DNA of 64,000 nucleotides from Anaerolineaceae bacterium UBA1363 (GTDB lineage Bacteria; Chloroflexota; Anaerolineae; Anaerolineales; Anaerolineaceae), in the NCBI GenBank assembly GCA_002306055.1, contig DBRR01000017.1:687-64686 (forward strand). The letters are read 5' to 3'. The notes under the pieces are model-generated. The model was given only the letters and a program-made list of their open reading frames with translations. It searched no databases and had not been told where the DNA came from. Shown one piece after another: positions 49,661 to 58,040 of the stretch. A program made the translations under genes and the position numbers. The stretch's first letter is position 1. Every line of letters starts with the position of its first letter.

Positions 49661-50123
49661 CTATGGCATTGGGGTGCCCTTAAGGAAAGCTGCTATAAGT
49701 TTTATCGATGGTGTACTCGCAAGCGTTGGGGTTATTGTCGGAGGTGGTGTTGTCATCGGAACTATGAATGTAAGGTCACCAATACCGATCTTGATAATGG
49801 ATACAATCCTAGCAATGAAAAAGGCCATCCCAACGAGATCAAACAATAGCCCGAACACATCTGGTTCCCATTTCTTGATCGTGATTCGGGCAACGCCTCC
49901 GGTGTAGGCATTCGGAGGCTTGATCGACTGATATTGCTTGTGATTTTTCCATTCCCCAACCCCGAGAAAAAACAATCCCGTTGGCAAGCATTTGCACTTG
50001 CAGATTGGAGATACCCTTAACCTCAAAGGCAAGGAATATCCCGAATAAAGCTGCGCCTACTACAATGAATACTTTGTACCAGGAGTCTAGTGAGAGGTTT
50101 TTTAGGAAATCTCCAGGGTTAAT
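49661..50123 (-). pseudogene. Frameshifted small two-helix membrane protein
   Basis: Frame one reads INPGDFLKNLSLDSWYKVF then IVVGAALFGIFLAFEVKGIS, a first helix. At the GGG run near 49978-49980 the sense passes to another frame: LFFLGVGEWKNHKQYQSIKP, then the second helix VFGLLFDLVGMAFFIARIVS. Read together they make one plausible small membrane protein. One extra base explains the break; a sequencing error is possible. Frame one has no ATG, GTG or TTG. An ATT lies seven bases after AAGGA, directly following the methyltransferase stop. Function unknown. Confidence 0.55.
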
Positions 50124-51143
50124 TTAGGAGTCCTTATTCTTAGTTTTTTTCTTTCTTTTCTTTCCACCCTCTGGATCGAGTGGATCGTATTGCTGTCCAT
50201 TCCATAAGGCACCAGGCTTGATAAGCTTATATGAAATAGGATATCTTTTAGGGGGCTCCGAAAGTTCTTTGTCGAATCTCGCGAGAGAACCTTTCAGGTA
50301 ATCCTCGGAAAGTTCAATGCATGCCCACCTTCGATTTGTTCGTTCAGAAACCTCTCCAGTAACGCAGCTTCCTCCAAATGGATCTACGACAAAGTCTCCT
50401 GGATCGGTTAACATTCTGATGAAAAACTCAGGAAGCTCGGAAGGGAATCGAGCGGGATGAGCTTCGAGGTCGTGTTCCTTGCAGTACCGTAGATAATAGC
50501 TGTTCGACTCCGTGTTTGGAATGGCGAGCAAATTTGGAGGAATAGAGGCACCATTATTTACTGAAAACTTGTCGCTGATATCATGCCCGGATGGTCGAAG
50601 CTTGGCTTTATACCCGTTTTTCAGAAGTTCATTCATGCTGTCTGAGTACGGTTGTAATATCCTACGATTTTCTGCTCTTGGCCAGGGAGTTGGTGATAAC
50701 CACCAGACACAATTTACAGCGTCTTTCACGCGAATTCTACGGACATTAACCCACTCTGCCGGCGTAGGCAATTTTGACGGATTCCACCAAAAGAATTCTT
50801 GAGCCAAATGAAATCCAAATTCTTCGCATAGCATTATGAGCAGTTTGAAGTGGTAAAGGCTCCGGGTTGGTTGGCCGGGAATCCATGAACCACCAATATC
50901 TATTACTAGGCTACCGTTATCTTTGAGCACTCGTTTAAATTGTTCTGCAAATGGTTTGAACCAGTCCACGTATTCAGTTGAGTCGACGTTGCCATAGTCT
51001 TTTTTTCGAATCAGCCCAAAAGGCGGACTCGTCATAATAAGATCTACGGACTTTTCTTCAAAACAAGTCGGAAGTACTTCTAGTGTGTCTCCTAGGTACA
51101 TTTGGCCCAGTTTTGTCTCGTGATAAATTCGAAAATCTGCCAT
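50124..51143 (-). CDS. DNA methyltransferase, beta-class, probable N4-cytosine type
   Basis: Methylates a specific DNA site to protect it from the co-encoded nuclease. The catalytic motif TSPPF at 38-42 precedes the SAM-binding motif DPFGGSC at 254-260, the beta-class order. TSPPF/Y is more common in N4-cytosine enzymes, but N6-adenine cannot be excluded. The target-recognition region lies between (about 80-240). The Lys-rich tail (GKKRKKKTKNK) may help DNA binding. The start MADFRIYHETKLGQMYLGDT is the typical beginning; an in-frame upstream extension is rejected. It lies 75 bases after the nuclease gene in the same direction. Confidence 0.92.
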   Translation of the reverse strand: MADFRIYHETKLGQMYLGDTLEVLPTCFEEKSVDLIMTSPPFGLIRKKDYGNVDSTEYVDWFKPFAEQFKRVLKDNGSLVIDIGGSWIPGQPTRSLYHFKLLIMLCEEFGFHLAQEFFWWNPSKLPTPAEWVNVRRIRVKDAVNCVWWLSPTPWPRAENRRILQPYSDSMNELLKNGYKAKLRPSGHDISDKFSVNNGASIPPNLLAIPNTESNSYYLRYCKEHDLEAHPARFPSELPEFFIRMLTDPGDFVVDPFGGSCVTGEVSERTNRRWACIELSEDYLKGSLARFDKELSEPPKRYPISYKLIKPGALWNGQQYDPLDPEGGKKRKKKTKNKDS

Positions 51144-51218
51144 GTTTCTCACTTCTATAAGGAATAGTACGAATCCCTTGCATCTAACAAGATTATAGAA
51201 CAAAAGATCGTTTCTGGG

Positions 51219-52601
51219 TTACTCGTTTTCAATATCCAGATGTTTCAGTTTCTTGGCGTGGCGCGACTCGCGATTTAGAATCGTAACAATCGCTATTGGA
51301 TTGGTAATGACTAGGTTTATGTCCTCACGATCAATCATCAGGACGTTCAGGTTGGAATCTTCCATTACTTTGTTTGCGTAGCGTCTTGCTTCTGGTCCAA
51401 TTTGCCCAGTAGACACAATCACGACCATGTTCGATTTTAGTTCATAAGTTAGCCCAACTTCTTTGGCTACATCCTCTAAGGATACCCTTGAAGTGTTTTT
51501 GCATTGAACTTGCCACCTGGTATAGCCCAACCGATCGGATTCGAAAACCAAATCAACCTCAGCGCCTCCGGTCACAGGGCCGCGTAATCGCGTAGCAACA
51601 TATTTTAGATCAACCATGAACATCAATTTGAATGCCAGTGCCTCTAACGCAAGGCCTCGGACATAACGATCCTCCACGTCGAGTTCTTCGAGTATATCGG
51701 AGAATGGCCTCCTCATCAGCCTCCGAAGCTCTTGTCCAATTTGTTGCTCAATTTGATCGAGGAGGGGGGAGATTATGTCTCTGTCTAGTTGATCTGTGAT
51801 AGATACATAGAAGGGTTTTGCACCGCGTCCTGGCTCTTGGGTACCCCGTGTAAGAGCGATATATCCAGCGTCGCGCAAAGGATATAGAACTTGCTTGGGA
51901 AGGTTCTTTTCGTTAAACCGAACGCCATAGGAAGTGGTTGCGAGTGCTTCCAGGGCATTCGATGGAAATGGACCCGGCCCGCCAGTATTGATCAACGCTT
52001 TCAGATATGCCCTTTGTTGAATCGTTAACCGAGCCAATGCCTCGAGTTCGGCGGATCTGGCCCCAATTAACTCTTGAAAACGGTCTTCGTCGACTCGCCA
52101 CCCTCCAGAAAAAACACCTGCCCTTTCGAGCCATAATCGCATCATCGAAGGGTGTTTCCCACCCCTTGGAAAGTGGATCCCTCGTTGCTCTAACCAAGTT
52201 CGTAAAGTGACCAGGTCTACATTGTTTCCGGATGCCTGAATATCAAGTACGCATTGAACAAGAGAAACGCCGTTTAGGTTGAGAAGTATGTGGCGGCCCA
52301 ACTCAGAATAAAGCTGCTGTTCATCATGACGCATATCGAATAGCCGTCTACCAAAATCTGTTAGATTTGCGTCGCGATCGATGATGCCGTAGGCAATCAT
52401 TCCTAATTTAGTGTTGTTTGCCAGTTTGCGCTTGTTATTGTCGCTTGTGTTGTGGCTCTCGAAATATTCTGCACGTATGGCAGCTTCAAAAGGGTGAAAA
52501 TCGCCCCCGTGAGTATTCGCCAACTCAAGGACTCGCGGAAGGCTAATTTGAGATGGTGAAAACTCACTGCCGAATGGCAAATCGCTGCGTTCGATTGGCA
52601 T
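51219..52601 (-). CDS. Restriction endonuclease, PD-(D/E)XK (Mrr-like) type
   Basis: Probably cleaves unmethylated DNA at the site modified by the downstream methyltransferase. The C-terminal catalytic domain holds Asp350 in GGAEVDLVF and the Gln-x-Lys pair Gln366/Lys368 in WQVQCKNTS. The N-terminal 300 residues are helical and look like winged-helix recognition modules (LTDFGRRLFDM, LTIQQRAYLKALI, LYPLRDAGYIALTRG). AAAGGA precedes the ATG. The 460-residue length and the paired methyltransferase suit a type II system. No C-protein regulator is seen. The sequence is lower in GC than its neighbours, consistent with acquisition by transfer. Confidence 0.85.
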   Translation of the reverse strand: MPIERSDLPFGSEFSPSQISLPRVLELANTHGGDFHPFEAAIRAEYFESHNTSDNNKRKLANNTKLGMIAYGIIDRDANLTDFGRRLFDMRHDEQQLYSELGRHILLNLNGVSLVQCVLDIQASGNNVDLVTLRTWLEQRGIHFPRGGKHPSMMRLWLERAGVFSGGWRVDEDRFQELIGARSAELEALARLTIQQRAYLKALINTGGPGPFPSNALEALATTSYGVRFNEKNLPKQVLYPLRDAGYIALTRGTQEPGRGAKPFYVSITDQLDRDIISPLLDQIEQQIGQELRRLMRRPFSDILEELDVEDRYVRGLALEALAFKLMFMVDLKYVATRLRGPVTGGAEVDLVFESDRLGYTRWQVQCKNTSRVSLEDVAKEVGLTYELKSNMVVIVSTGQIGPEARRYANKVMEDSNLNVLMIDREDINLVITNPIAIVTILNRESRHAKKLKHLDIENE

Positions 52602-52717
52602 ATCGGTTCCTTTGTAATTGTGATAGTGTTGTTATGTATTTACTGAAATTATACCTGATGAAAACTGTTCTATTAAATCTAAGGCTGTTAAAATCAAGAA
52701 AAAGTTCGGAGGTAAAC

Positions 52718-53203
52718 ATGGAAATTACTCTTGTGAAAGTCCAGAAGCCTGAGGCAGTCAATTTTGTGCTCGGGCAGTCGCATTTTATCAAAACGGTTGA
52801 AGACGTCCACGAGGCCTTGGTGAGCACTGTGCCAGGGATCAAGTTTGGACTGGCATTTTGCGAAGCGTCAGGAGCATGCCTGGTGCGGTGGACCGGCACA
52901 GACGAAGAGATGATCCGGCTGGCAAAGGAAAATGCTCTGGCGATTGGTGCCGGCCACAGTTTTATCTTGTTTTTGGGCGAAGGATACTATCCGATCAATA
53001 TTCTCAAGACCCTGCAGAATGTGCCGGAAATCTGCGGCTTCTACTGCGCAACCGCCAACCCAACCGAGGTAATCGTCATGGAAACCGAATTGGGGCGTGG
53101 CATCCTGGGCGTAGTGGATGGCTTTTCGCCAAAGGGCGTCGAGGATGAAGATGGAATTGCCTGGCGAAAAGGCTTCCTGCGGAAGATCGGGTATAAGGCT
53201 TAG
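52718..53203 (+). CDS. Adenosine-specific kinase family protein
   Basis: A 161-residue protein of the small adenosine-specific kinase family found in thermophiles, archaea and Chloroflexi. FVLGQSHFIKTVEDVHEALV, GLAFCEASGACLVRWTGTD, GAGHSFILFLGEG and the ending RGILGVVDGFSPKGVED are all family landmarks. Members have been characterised only structurally or by sparse assays, so adenosine as substrate is the family annotation and not something the sequence proves. CGGAGGT lies five bases before the ATG; a longer upstream frame is rejected. Its stop lies one base from the convergent rdgB stop. Confidence 0.88.
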   Translation: MEITLVKVQKPEAVNFVLGQSHFIKTVEDVHEALVSTVPGIKFGLAFCEASGACLVRWTGTDEEMIRLAKENALAIGAGHSFILFLGEGYYPINILKTLQNVPEICGFYCATANPTEVIVMETELGRGILGVVDGFSPKGVEDEDGIAWRKGFLRKIGYKA

Positions 53204-53204
53204 C

Positions 53205-53810
53205 TTAAACCTCGCGCAACGGAAGCCCCAACTGCGCGATCATACCTGAAACGGCTTTTCCGCGGTGGCTGAGCTGATTCTTGGTGGCAGGGTCGAGCTC
53301 AGCCATGGTGTGGTTGGTGCCATCCACGAGAAAAATGGGGTCGTAACCAAAGCCGTTTTCACCGCGAAACTCAGGGATGATCTGACCCGTACAGACCCCA
53401 TGACTGGTGAAAATCGTACCCTGTCGGGTGAGCAACACGACTTCGCAATGAAACGCGGCACGCCAGGGACGGGGAGAGCTTTTCAGGCGTTCGAGCAGGT
53501 ACAGGCAGCGGTCACGGCTGGTGGCGTTCGGGTCTGGCAGGAACCGGTGCGAGTGGATGCCGGGTGCACCTTCGAGGGCATTGACCTCGAGACCAGAATC
53601 ATCCGCCAGAACCATGTTTTGCCCCTCCTGCCAGTACGCCTGAGCTTTTAGGCGGGCATTTTCAAAATAGGTATTCCCATTCTCATTCACATCATTGACC
53701 AAACCTAGTTCTGCCGGCGTTTGGAGGATGACATCGTATGGGAGAAAAATCGATCGGAATTCTTCAACTTTGTGGGGGTTATTAGTGGCAAGCAGCAGAG
53801 TGAGGGTCAT
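53205..53810 (-). CDS. rdgB: XTP/dITP pyrophosphatase (RdgB/HAM1)
   Basis: Removes deaminated purine nucleotides (dITP, XTP) by hydrolysis to the monophosphate. The start TLLLATNNPHKVEEF supplies the nucleotide-binding T-N-N-x-x-K motif, followed by ENARLKAQAYWQ, the metal site LADDSGLEVNALEGAPGIHSHRF and the late GENGFGYDPIFLV and LSHRGKA. The 201-residue length is standard. No good ribosome site is seen before the ATG. It converges with the adenosine-kinase-like gene and diverges from the DUF177 gene. Confidence 0.95.
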   Translation of the reverse strand: MTLTLLLATNNPHKVEEFRSIFLPYDVILQTPAELGLVNDVNENGNTYFENARLKAQAYWQEGQNMVLADDSGLEVNALEGAPGIHSHRFLPDPNATSRDRCLYLLERLKSSPRPWRAAFHCEVVLLTRQGTIFTSHGVCTGQIIPEFRGENGFGYDPIFLVDGTNHTMAELDPATKNQLSHRGKAVSGMIAQLGLPLREV

Positions 53811-53850
53811 AGTTTGTGAGTAGGGTTTTAAAGGAAATTCATTCCCGGGA

Positions 53851-53859
53851 TGATATAAT
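53851..53859 (+). promoter_or_regulatory. Extended -10 promoter for DUF177-metG
   Basis: TGATATAAT is an extended -10 located 30 bases ahead of the DUF177 ATG; no clear -35. Confidence 0.5.
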
Positions 53860-53889
53860 CAGAGCAAGATTTGTGAATTGTAACTTACT

Positions 53890-54375
53890 ATGGAAAAAAT
53901 ACATTATCCCCTACGCACTAACATTGGATACTTCTTCAACAAACCCATCGGCTTTTTCCGCGATTTTGAGGTGGTAAATCCCGCGGTATTCATCGAACCT
54001 GACCTGCAGTTATACAACCTGAGCGGACGTTACACCTTTTCGCGCACACGCGAGGGGCTTCTGTTGCAAGGTGCCTTTGAAGCTGAAATAGATAGTTACT
54101 GCAATCGCTGTCTTGATCCTTTCCGGGCAATACTCTCGACCGAATTCGAGGAGCTTTATGTCTTTGAAAACCGGACTCAAGAGGAGTTCGACGAAGAAGT
54201 AGTTCCGGAAGATGGTTACATTGACCTTGGGAAGCCGATCCGGGACTACCTTTTGTTGGATCTACCCATCAACTTGATCTGCAAACCGGACTGCAAGGGG
54301 ATTTGTGTGGAGTGCGGCGTCAACCTCAACCGGGAAACTTGCGAGCACACTGCCAGCCGCATCATCTTTGAATAA
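53890..54375 (+). CDS. DUF177 (YceD) family protein
   Basis: A 161-residue protein of the YceD/DUF177 family, which in other bacteria is linked to 23S rRNA precursor accumulation and usually precedes rpmF. The conserved pieces are CNRCLDPF near residue 76 and the closing Cys-rich block CKPDCKGICVECGVNLN, which probably binds zinc. The acidic FDEEVVPEDGYIDL stretch is also typical. No ribosome site is visible before the ATG. No rpmF follows: metG begins 69 bases downstream. Confidence 0.88.
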   Translation: MEKIHYPLRTNIGYFFNKPIGFFRDFEVVNPAVFIEPDLQLYNLSGRYTFSRTREGLLLQGAFEAEIDSYCNRCLDPFRAILSTEFEELYVFENRTQEEFDEEVVPEDGYIDLGKPIRDYLLLDLPINLICKPDCKGICVECGVNLNRETCEHTASRIIFE

Positions 54376-54444
54376 CTAATCGCACGTTTTTTTATTACGA
54401 TGGATGATAAAATTCTCCATCGATTTTCATTGAGGAGTTTTACC

Positions 54445-56253
54445 ATGACTGAGAACATTCTGATCGCCATTGCCTGGCCTTATGCCAACGCGGATATCCA
54501 CGTGGGGAACATCACTGGATCACATTTGCCTGGGGATATCGTGGCCAGATACCATCGTTTGCGGGGACGAAATGTCTTGATGGTCAGCGGCTCTGACTCG
54601 CACGGCACAGCCATCACGATCAAGGCAGACCAGTTGGGCAAAGCTCCGGAAGATATCTACAAACACTACCATCCGCGATTCATCGAACTGTTTAAGAAAC
54701 TTGGTATCAGTTACGATATTTTCACTTCTACCCACACCGCAAATCATTTTGATGTCGCTCAAAAGGTGTTTTTGACCTTACTTGAAAATGGCTATCTGAA
54801 AACAATTGTTTCCAGGCAGTGGTTCAGCCCAACCCTCGGCCGGTTTTTGCCGGACCGCTACGTGGAGGGCACCTGTTACATCTGTGGTAATCCAGACGCG
54901 CGCAGCGATCAGTGCGAAAGGTGCGGTAATGAGCTGGAAGCAGAGAAACTGATCGATCCACGCTCAAAGGTGGATGGGTCAACTCCGGAACTCAGAGAAA
55001 CAGAGCACTTTTTCCTGGATCTCTCTTCACTGGAACCGCAAATTGAGGACTTCCTTAAAGCACGCGAAAGTTACTGGCGACCGAACGTGCTCAGGCAGTC
55101 CCTGGGAACGATCCAATCGGTGGGGCTCAAACCAACTTCCATCACGAGGGACCTCGATTGGGGTATTCCGGTACCGTTGGAGGATTGGAAGGGCAAGAGC
55201 CTTTACGTTTGGTTTGAAGCCGTGATAGGCTACCTTTCATCCGCAATCGAATGGTCCAAATTGACAGGGAATAACGATGCCTGGCGGGACTGGTGGATCG
55301 ATCCAAGCGCGAAATCGTTTTATTTTATCGGAAAAGATAACATCACCTTCCATGCTGTGACCTGGCCGGCTGAATTGCTCGGGATGGGCGATGGCTTTGA
55401 CCGCAGAATGGGGGCAGAAAATCCTCAGCCGTTGGTCCTGCCATACAATGTGCCAGCAAACGAGTTCATGAACCTGGAGGGCAGGAAGATCAGTGGCAGC
55501 CATAACTGGGCGATTTGGGGTCTGGATGCCCTCGAGAGGTACGACGCGGACGCGATCCGCTACTATCTGACGAGTGCCATGCCAGAGCAGCGCGACTCAG
55601 ATTGGGACTGGGAGGAGTTCTTCCAGCGCAACAACAATGAACTGGTTGCCACCTGGGGCAACCTGGTAAACCGGGTGCTGTCGTTTACCTATAAGAATTT
55701 TGACGGCAAGATCCCCAACCCTGGCGAATTGCGGGAGAGCGATGAAGCACTGTTGCGGGTGATCAGGGCGGGATTCGACAGCGTGGCAGCAAAACTGGAA
55801 CAGGTGGAGTTGAAGGCAGCTTTGGCAGAAGTGATGGCGCTGGCTGGCGAGGTCAACAAGTATCTGGATGTGCATGCGCCTTGGTTTGAGATCAAGGCTG
55901 ATCGGGAACAGGCTGCAAAATCGCTCTACACCGCGATCCAGGCGATCGAGTGGATTAAAGTGATGAGTGCTCCATTCCTGCCTAACACCAGCGAGACCTT
56001 GCACCTGTTACTGGCACATGAGCAGCCATTGTTTGGAAAACAATTCTCACGCTTCGAGCAGGATGCGCTCGGAGAACACGAAATCCTTGGGTTGGATGTA
56101 AGCAACGCGGAAGGCCAACCGGGACAGGATGCCTGGAAGCCGGTGGAGTTGGAAGCGGGCAGGAAGTTCAATCAGCCTGCGCCATTGATTAAGAAGCTGG
56201 ACCACAAGATCGTTGAAGAAGAGCGCGCGAGGTTGGGCAAACCCAGCGATTAA
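54445..56253 (+). CDS. metG: Methionyl-tRNA synthetase
   Basis: Charges tRNA-Met; a class I synthetase of 602 residues. The HIGH motif is HVGN at 19-22, the zinc knuckle is CYICGNPDARSDQCERCG, and the KMSKS loop reads KISGS at 348-352. The anticodon-binding helical domain follows (NRVLSFTYKNFDGKIPNPG onward). There is no C-terminal EMAP/Trbp111 tRNA-binding domain; the protein ends at ..EEERARLGKPSD. GAGGAG lies seven bases upstream of the ATG. Likely transcribed with DUF177. Confidence 0.96.
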   Translation: MTENILIAIAWPYANADIHVGNITGSHLPGDIVARYHRLRGRNVLMVSGSDSHGTAITIKADQLGKAPEDIYKHYHPRFIELFKKLGISYDIFTSTHTANHFDVAQKVFLTLLENGYLKTIVSRQWFSPTLGRFLPDRYVEGTCYICGNPDARSDQCERCGNELEAEKLIDPRSKVDGSTPELRETEHFFLDLSSLEPQIEDFLKARESYWRPNVLRQSLGTIQSVGLKPTSITRDLDWGIPVPLEDWKGKSLYVWFEAVIGYLSSAIEWSKLTGNNDAWRDWWIDPSAKSFYFIGKDNITFHAVTWPAELLGMGDGFDRRMGAENPQPLVLPYNVPANEFMNLEGRKISGSHNWAIWGLDALERYDADAIRYYLTSAMPEQRDSDWDWEEFFQRNNNELVATWGNLVNRVLSFTYKNFDGKIPNPGELRESDEALLRVIRAGFDSVAAKLEQVELKAALAEVMALAGEVNKYLDVHAPWFEIKADREQAAKSLYTAIQAIEWIKVMSAPFLPNTSETLHLLLAHEQPLFGKQFSRFEQDALGEHEILGLDVSNAEGQPGQDAWKPVELEAGRKFNQPAPLIKKLDHKIVEEERARLGKPSD

Positions 56254-56277
56254 TTGATGAAAATGTTGGTCCTCTGA

Positions 56278-56354
56278 TCTCGCAGGTGTCCACATACCCT
56301 CCACTTCGTTGCGGGTACAGGCCCGCGTGAGGTTTTTGACCGACGTGTCTCCTG
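56278..56354. repeat. Dispersed structured repeat, third copy
   Basis: TCTCGCAGGTGTCCACATAC...GCGTGAGGTTTTTGACCGAC and GTGTCTCCTG match the copy at 62031 with many differences. The arms CTCGC and GTGAG still pair through a G-T wobble, and GAC/GTC flank a six-base loop near the end. Beyond it CGGTCTGGAGACCG (56401-56414) is a further palindrome. No gene lies in this 206-base gap. Confidence 0.75.
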
Positions 56355-56459
56355 TTTTCTTGTACATGAATGAGGAGACCTTCGGTCAACATAGCGTGCC
56401 CGGTCTGGAGACCGGCACGAACGGGATAAACTCAATACCCTACGGGCACGATGTCTGGC

Positions 56460-57161
56460 CTACAAATCTATGTTGCGTTCAAATTCCATAAAATAAAAAG
56501 GCAGTTCAGCAAGGATTTTTTGCATCAGTTGATCGAGGCGGGAACGCCAGAGATCAACTCCGTTGTCAGTTTCGGAACCCTGGCGGGTAACAAGGTCAGA
56601 CACCCCTCTGAGAGCGAGCCAGGGGATGTGATTTCGGGCAGCGACCCAGGCAAAAGCACCTGTTTCCCAATCAGCAGCATCAGCCTGGTGCGTCGTGGTC
56701 AGAAGGTTAAAAGACGCATAATCGAGATCCTGGTCGGCAGAAATGATGCGGGCTTTGCGAGTCCCCACAGGCAGGGGATCAGTGATCCACGAAATGTCGT
56801 TTTTAGTGCGGTAGTGGTTCAGGGCAGCAACGGGGTCGTCCATGCGTTCAACGATGTCATATATCAGGGTCTCTGTCACCAGCAATATTTCACCAACCTT
56901 GCTTGAGCCTGCAAATCCGCCACAAGTGCCGACGTTGATGATCAGCTCAGGTTGATAGTGATCGATGACGTATTGGGTTGAGGCTGCAGTGGCGATTTTG
57001 CCCCATCCGGAATGGAAAAAGAGACAGGACTGACCTGCAAGCTCGGTCTGGAAGTGCGCGCCTAGTAGGCTCTGTTGGAGCGTTGGCGGCTGCAGGATGG
57101 AAACGACAACATCCCATTCACTAGTAGCACTGACGAGGACAGGGATGAGTTTCACGGGCAT
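56460..57161 (-). CDS. Nucleoside phosphorylase-like protein, possible MTA/SAH nucleosidase or futalosine hydrolase
   Basis: A 233-residue protein of the PNP/UDP phosphorylase fold. The glycine-rich site is INVGTCGGFAGSSKVGEILL, the base/ribose-binding part WETGAFAWVA stands where nucleosidases have D-M-E-G-A-A, and LRGVSDLV is the closing family motif. MTA/SAH nucleosidases cut adenine from methylthioadenosine or adenosylhomocysteine; futalosine hydrolases cut hypoxanthine in menaquinone synthesis. The altered DxExAA-like motif prevents a confident choice. The start lies two bases from the stop of the SagB-type gene, in the same direction. Confidence 0.75.
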   Translation of the reverse strand: MPVKLIPVLVSATSEWDVVVSILQPPTLQQSLLGAHFQTELAGQSCLFFHSGWGKIATAASTQYVIDHYQPELIINVGTCGGFAGSSKVGEILLVTETLIYDIVERMDDPVAALNHYRTKNDISWITDPLPVGTRKARIISADQDLDYASFNLLTTTHQADAADWETGAFAWVAARNHIPWLALRGVSDLVTRQGSETDNGVDLWRSRLDQLMQKILAELPFYFMEFERNIDL

Positions 57162-57163
57162 GG

Positions 57164-57925
57164 TCAGGCCGCAGGTAATTTCTTGCCGACTGAAGCCATG
57201 TAGGCGGTAAAGCGTTCTTTTCCGTCAAGTTCGAAGACAGTATTAGCCAGTTCATCATCGAAGGCGGCAATGGCGCAGACGCCGTAGCCAATCGATTCAG
57301 CCGCCAGGTAGAGATTCTGGCAAACATGACCTGCGTCGAGGTAGATGTAGCGGTAGGCACGCATACCATAACGCCAGGATGTGCGATACACCTCCGCAAT
57401 CCAAAAGAAGGTCACAGCCGAATTCAAGGCTTGTTTCTGGTTATAAGTAGTTGAATGAGCGGCTTGCAAAGCCTCTGTGCCGGATTTCCAGACCTCAAGC
57501 GCATGCTGCGCAGGCAAGTAGTGATAGATGCCAGGTTCAAGCCCTTCCACCCGCTGGACGGCAAGGTAAGTCTCGAATGGGTGGCGCGAACCAGCTGAGG
57601 GTACATACCGGCGGGTAAGCGTTTGCGTTTGAGATCCTTCGCGCAGACCCTGAGTCATGCGGAGCAAATAGCCCAGTTCAGCGGGGGAGAGGATTGCTTC
57701 GGTGTCGTAACGGCGGTGGCTGCGGCGGTTGAGTGCCAGCTGCTGAAAGTCGTTCTGGGGAGGTGAAAAAAGTGTTGGATCAGGCAGCTGGACCTGAACA
57801 AGATCCGGGTTTGGTTGAGGGAGATATTGCGGAAAAGGTTCCCCAAGTTGCTCCGGTGTATGAATCACATTGGCGCTGCTGCTGGCTTGCTGGAAGGCAT
57901 CTCCGGCAGGTTCATACCTTGGCAT
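57164..57925 (-). CDS. SagB-type nitroreductase-fold dehydrogenase
   Basis: A 253-residue flavin oxidoreductase of the SagB/ThcOx branch of the nitroreductase family. LALNRRSHRRYDTEAILSPA carries the FMN-phosphate RRSxRRY motif. RRYVPSAGSRHPFETYLAV and YRYIYLDAGHVCQNLYLAAE are diagnostic of the SagB branch, and IGYGVCAIAAF is the late flavin site. Some members dehydrogenate azoline rings in peptide toxins, but no cyclodehydratase or precursor peptide gene is found here, so it is likely a stand-alone enzyme of unknown substrate. AGGAGG precedes the ATG. It lies between the small peptide gene and the phosphorylase-like gene. Confidence 0.88.
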   Translation of the reverse strand: MPRYEPAGDAFQQASSSANVIHTPEQLGEPFPQYLPQPNPDLVQVQLPDPTLFSPPQNDFQQLALNRRSHRRYDTEAILSPAELGYLLRMTQGLREGSQTQTLTRRYVPSAGSRHPFETYLAVQRVEGLEPGIYHYLPAQHALEVWKSGTEALQAAHSTTYNQKQALNSAVTFFWIAEVYRTSWRYGMRAYRYIYLDAGHVCQNLYLAAESIGYGVCAIAAFDDELANTVFELDGKERFTAYMASVGKKLPAA

Positions 57926-57933
57926 AGTGCCTC

Positions 57934-58038
57934 CTAAAACCGGATCATGGAAAGGATCATGGCGAGCACGATGATGATCGCCAGCGTCGCCATCAAAATA
58001 TTACTTCTGCGGCCTGAATTGTTCGATTTTTTTGCCAT
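57934..58038 (-). CDS. Small single-helix membrane peptide, 34 residues
   Basis: A short gene between uvrC and the SagB-type gene. It has ATG, a GGAG site four bases upstream, 34 codons and a TAG. The basic, hydrophilic N-terminus MAKKSNNSGRRSN precedes one transmembrane helix ILMATLAIIIVLAMILSMIR, a positive-inside arrangement. It starts two bases after the uvrC stop and ends eight bases before the next ATG, so the packing is that of an operon gene. No family is recognised. Confidence 0.65.
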   Translation of the reverse strand: MAKKSNNSGRRSNILMATLAIIIVLAMILSMIRF

Positions 58039-58040
58039 AC

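Noticed and set aside
49545..49907. 120-codon plus-strand open frame upstream of the R-M block
   Set aside because: It is antisense to the second helix region of the small membrane protein, which makes better sense, and it begins inside a terminator-like inverted repeat.
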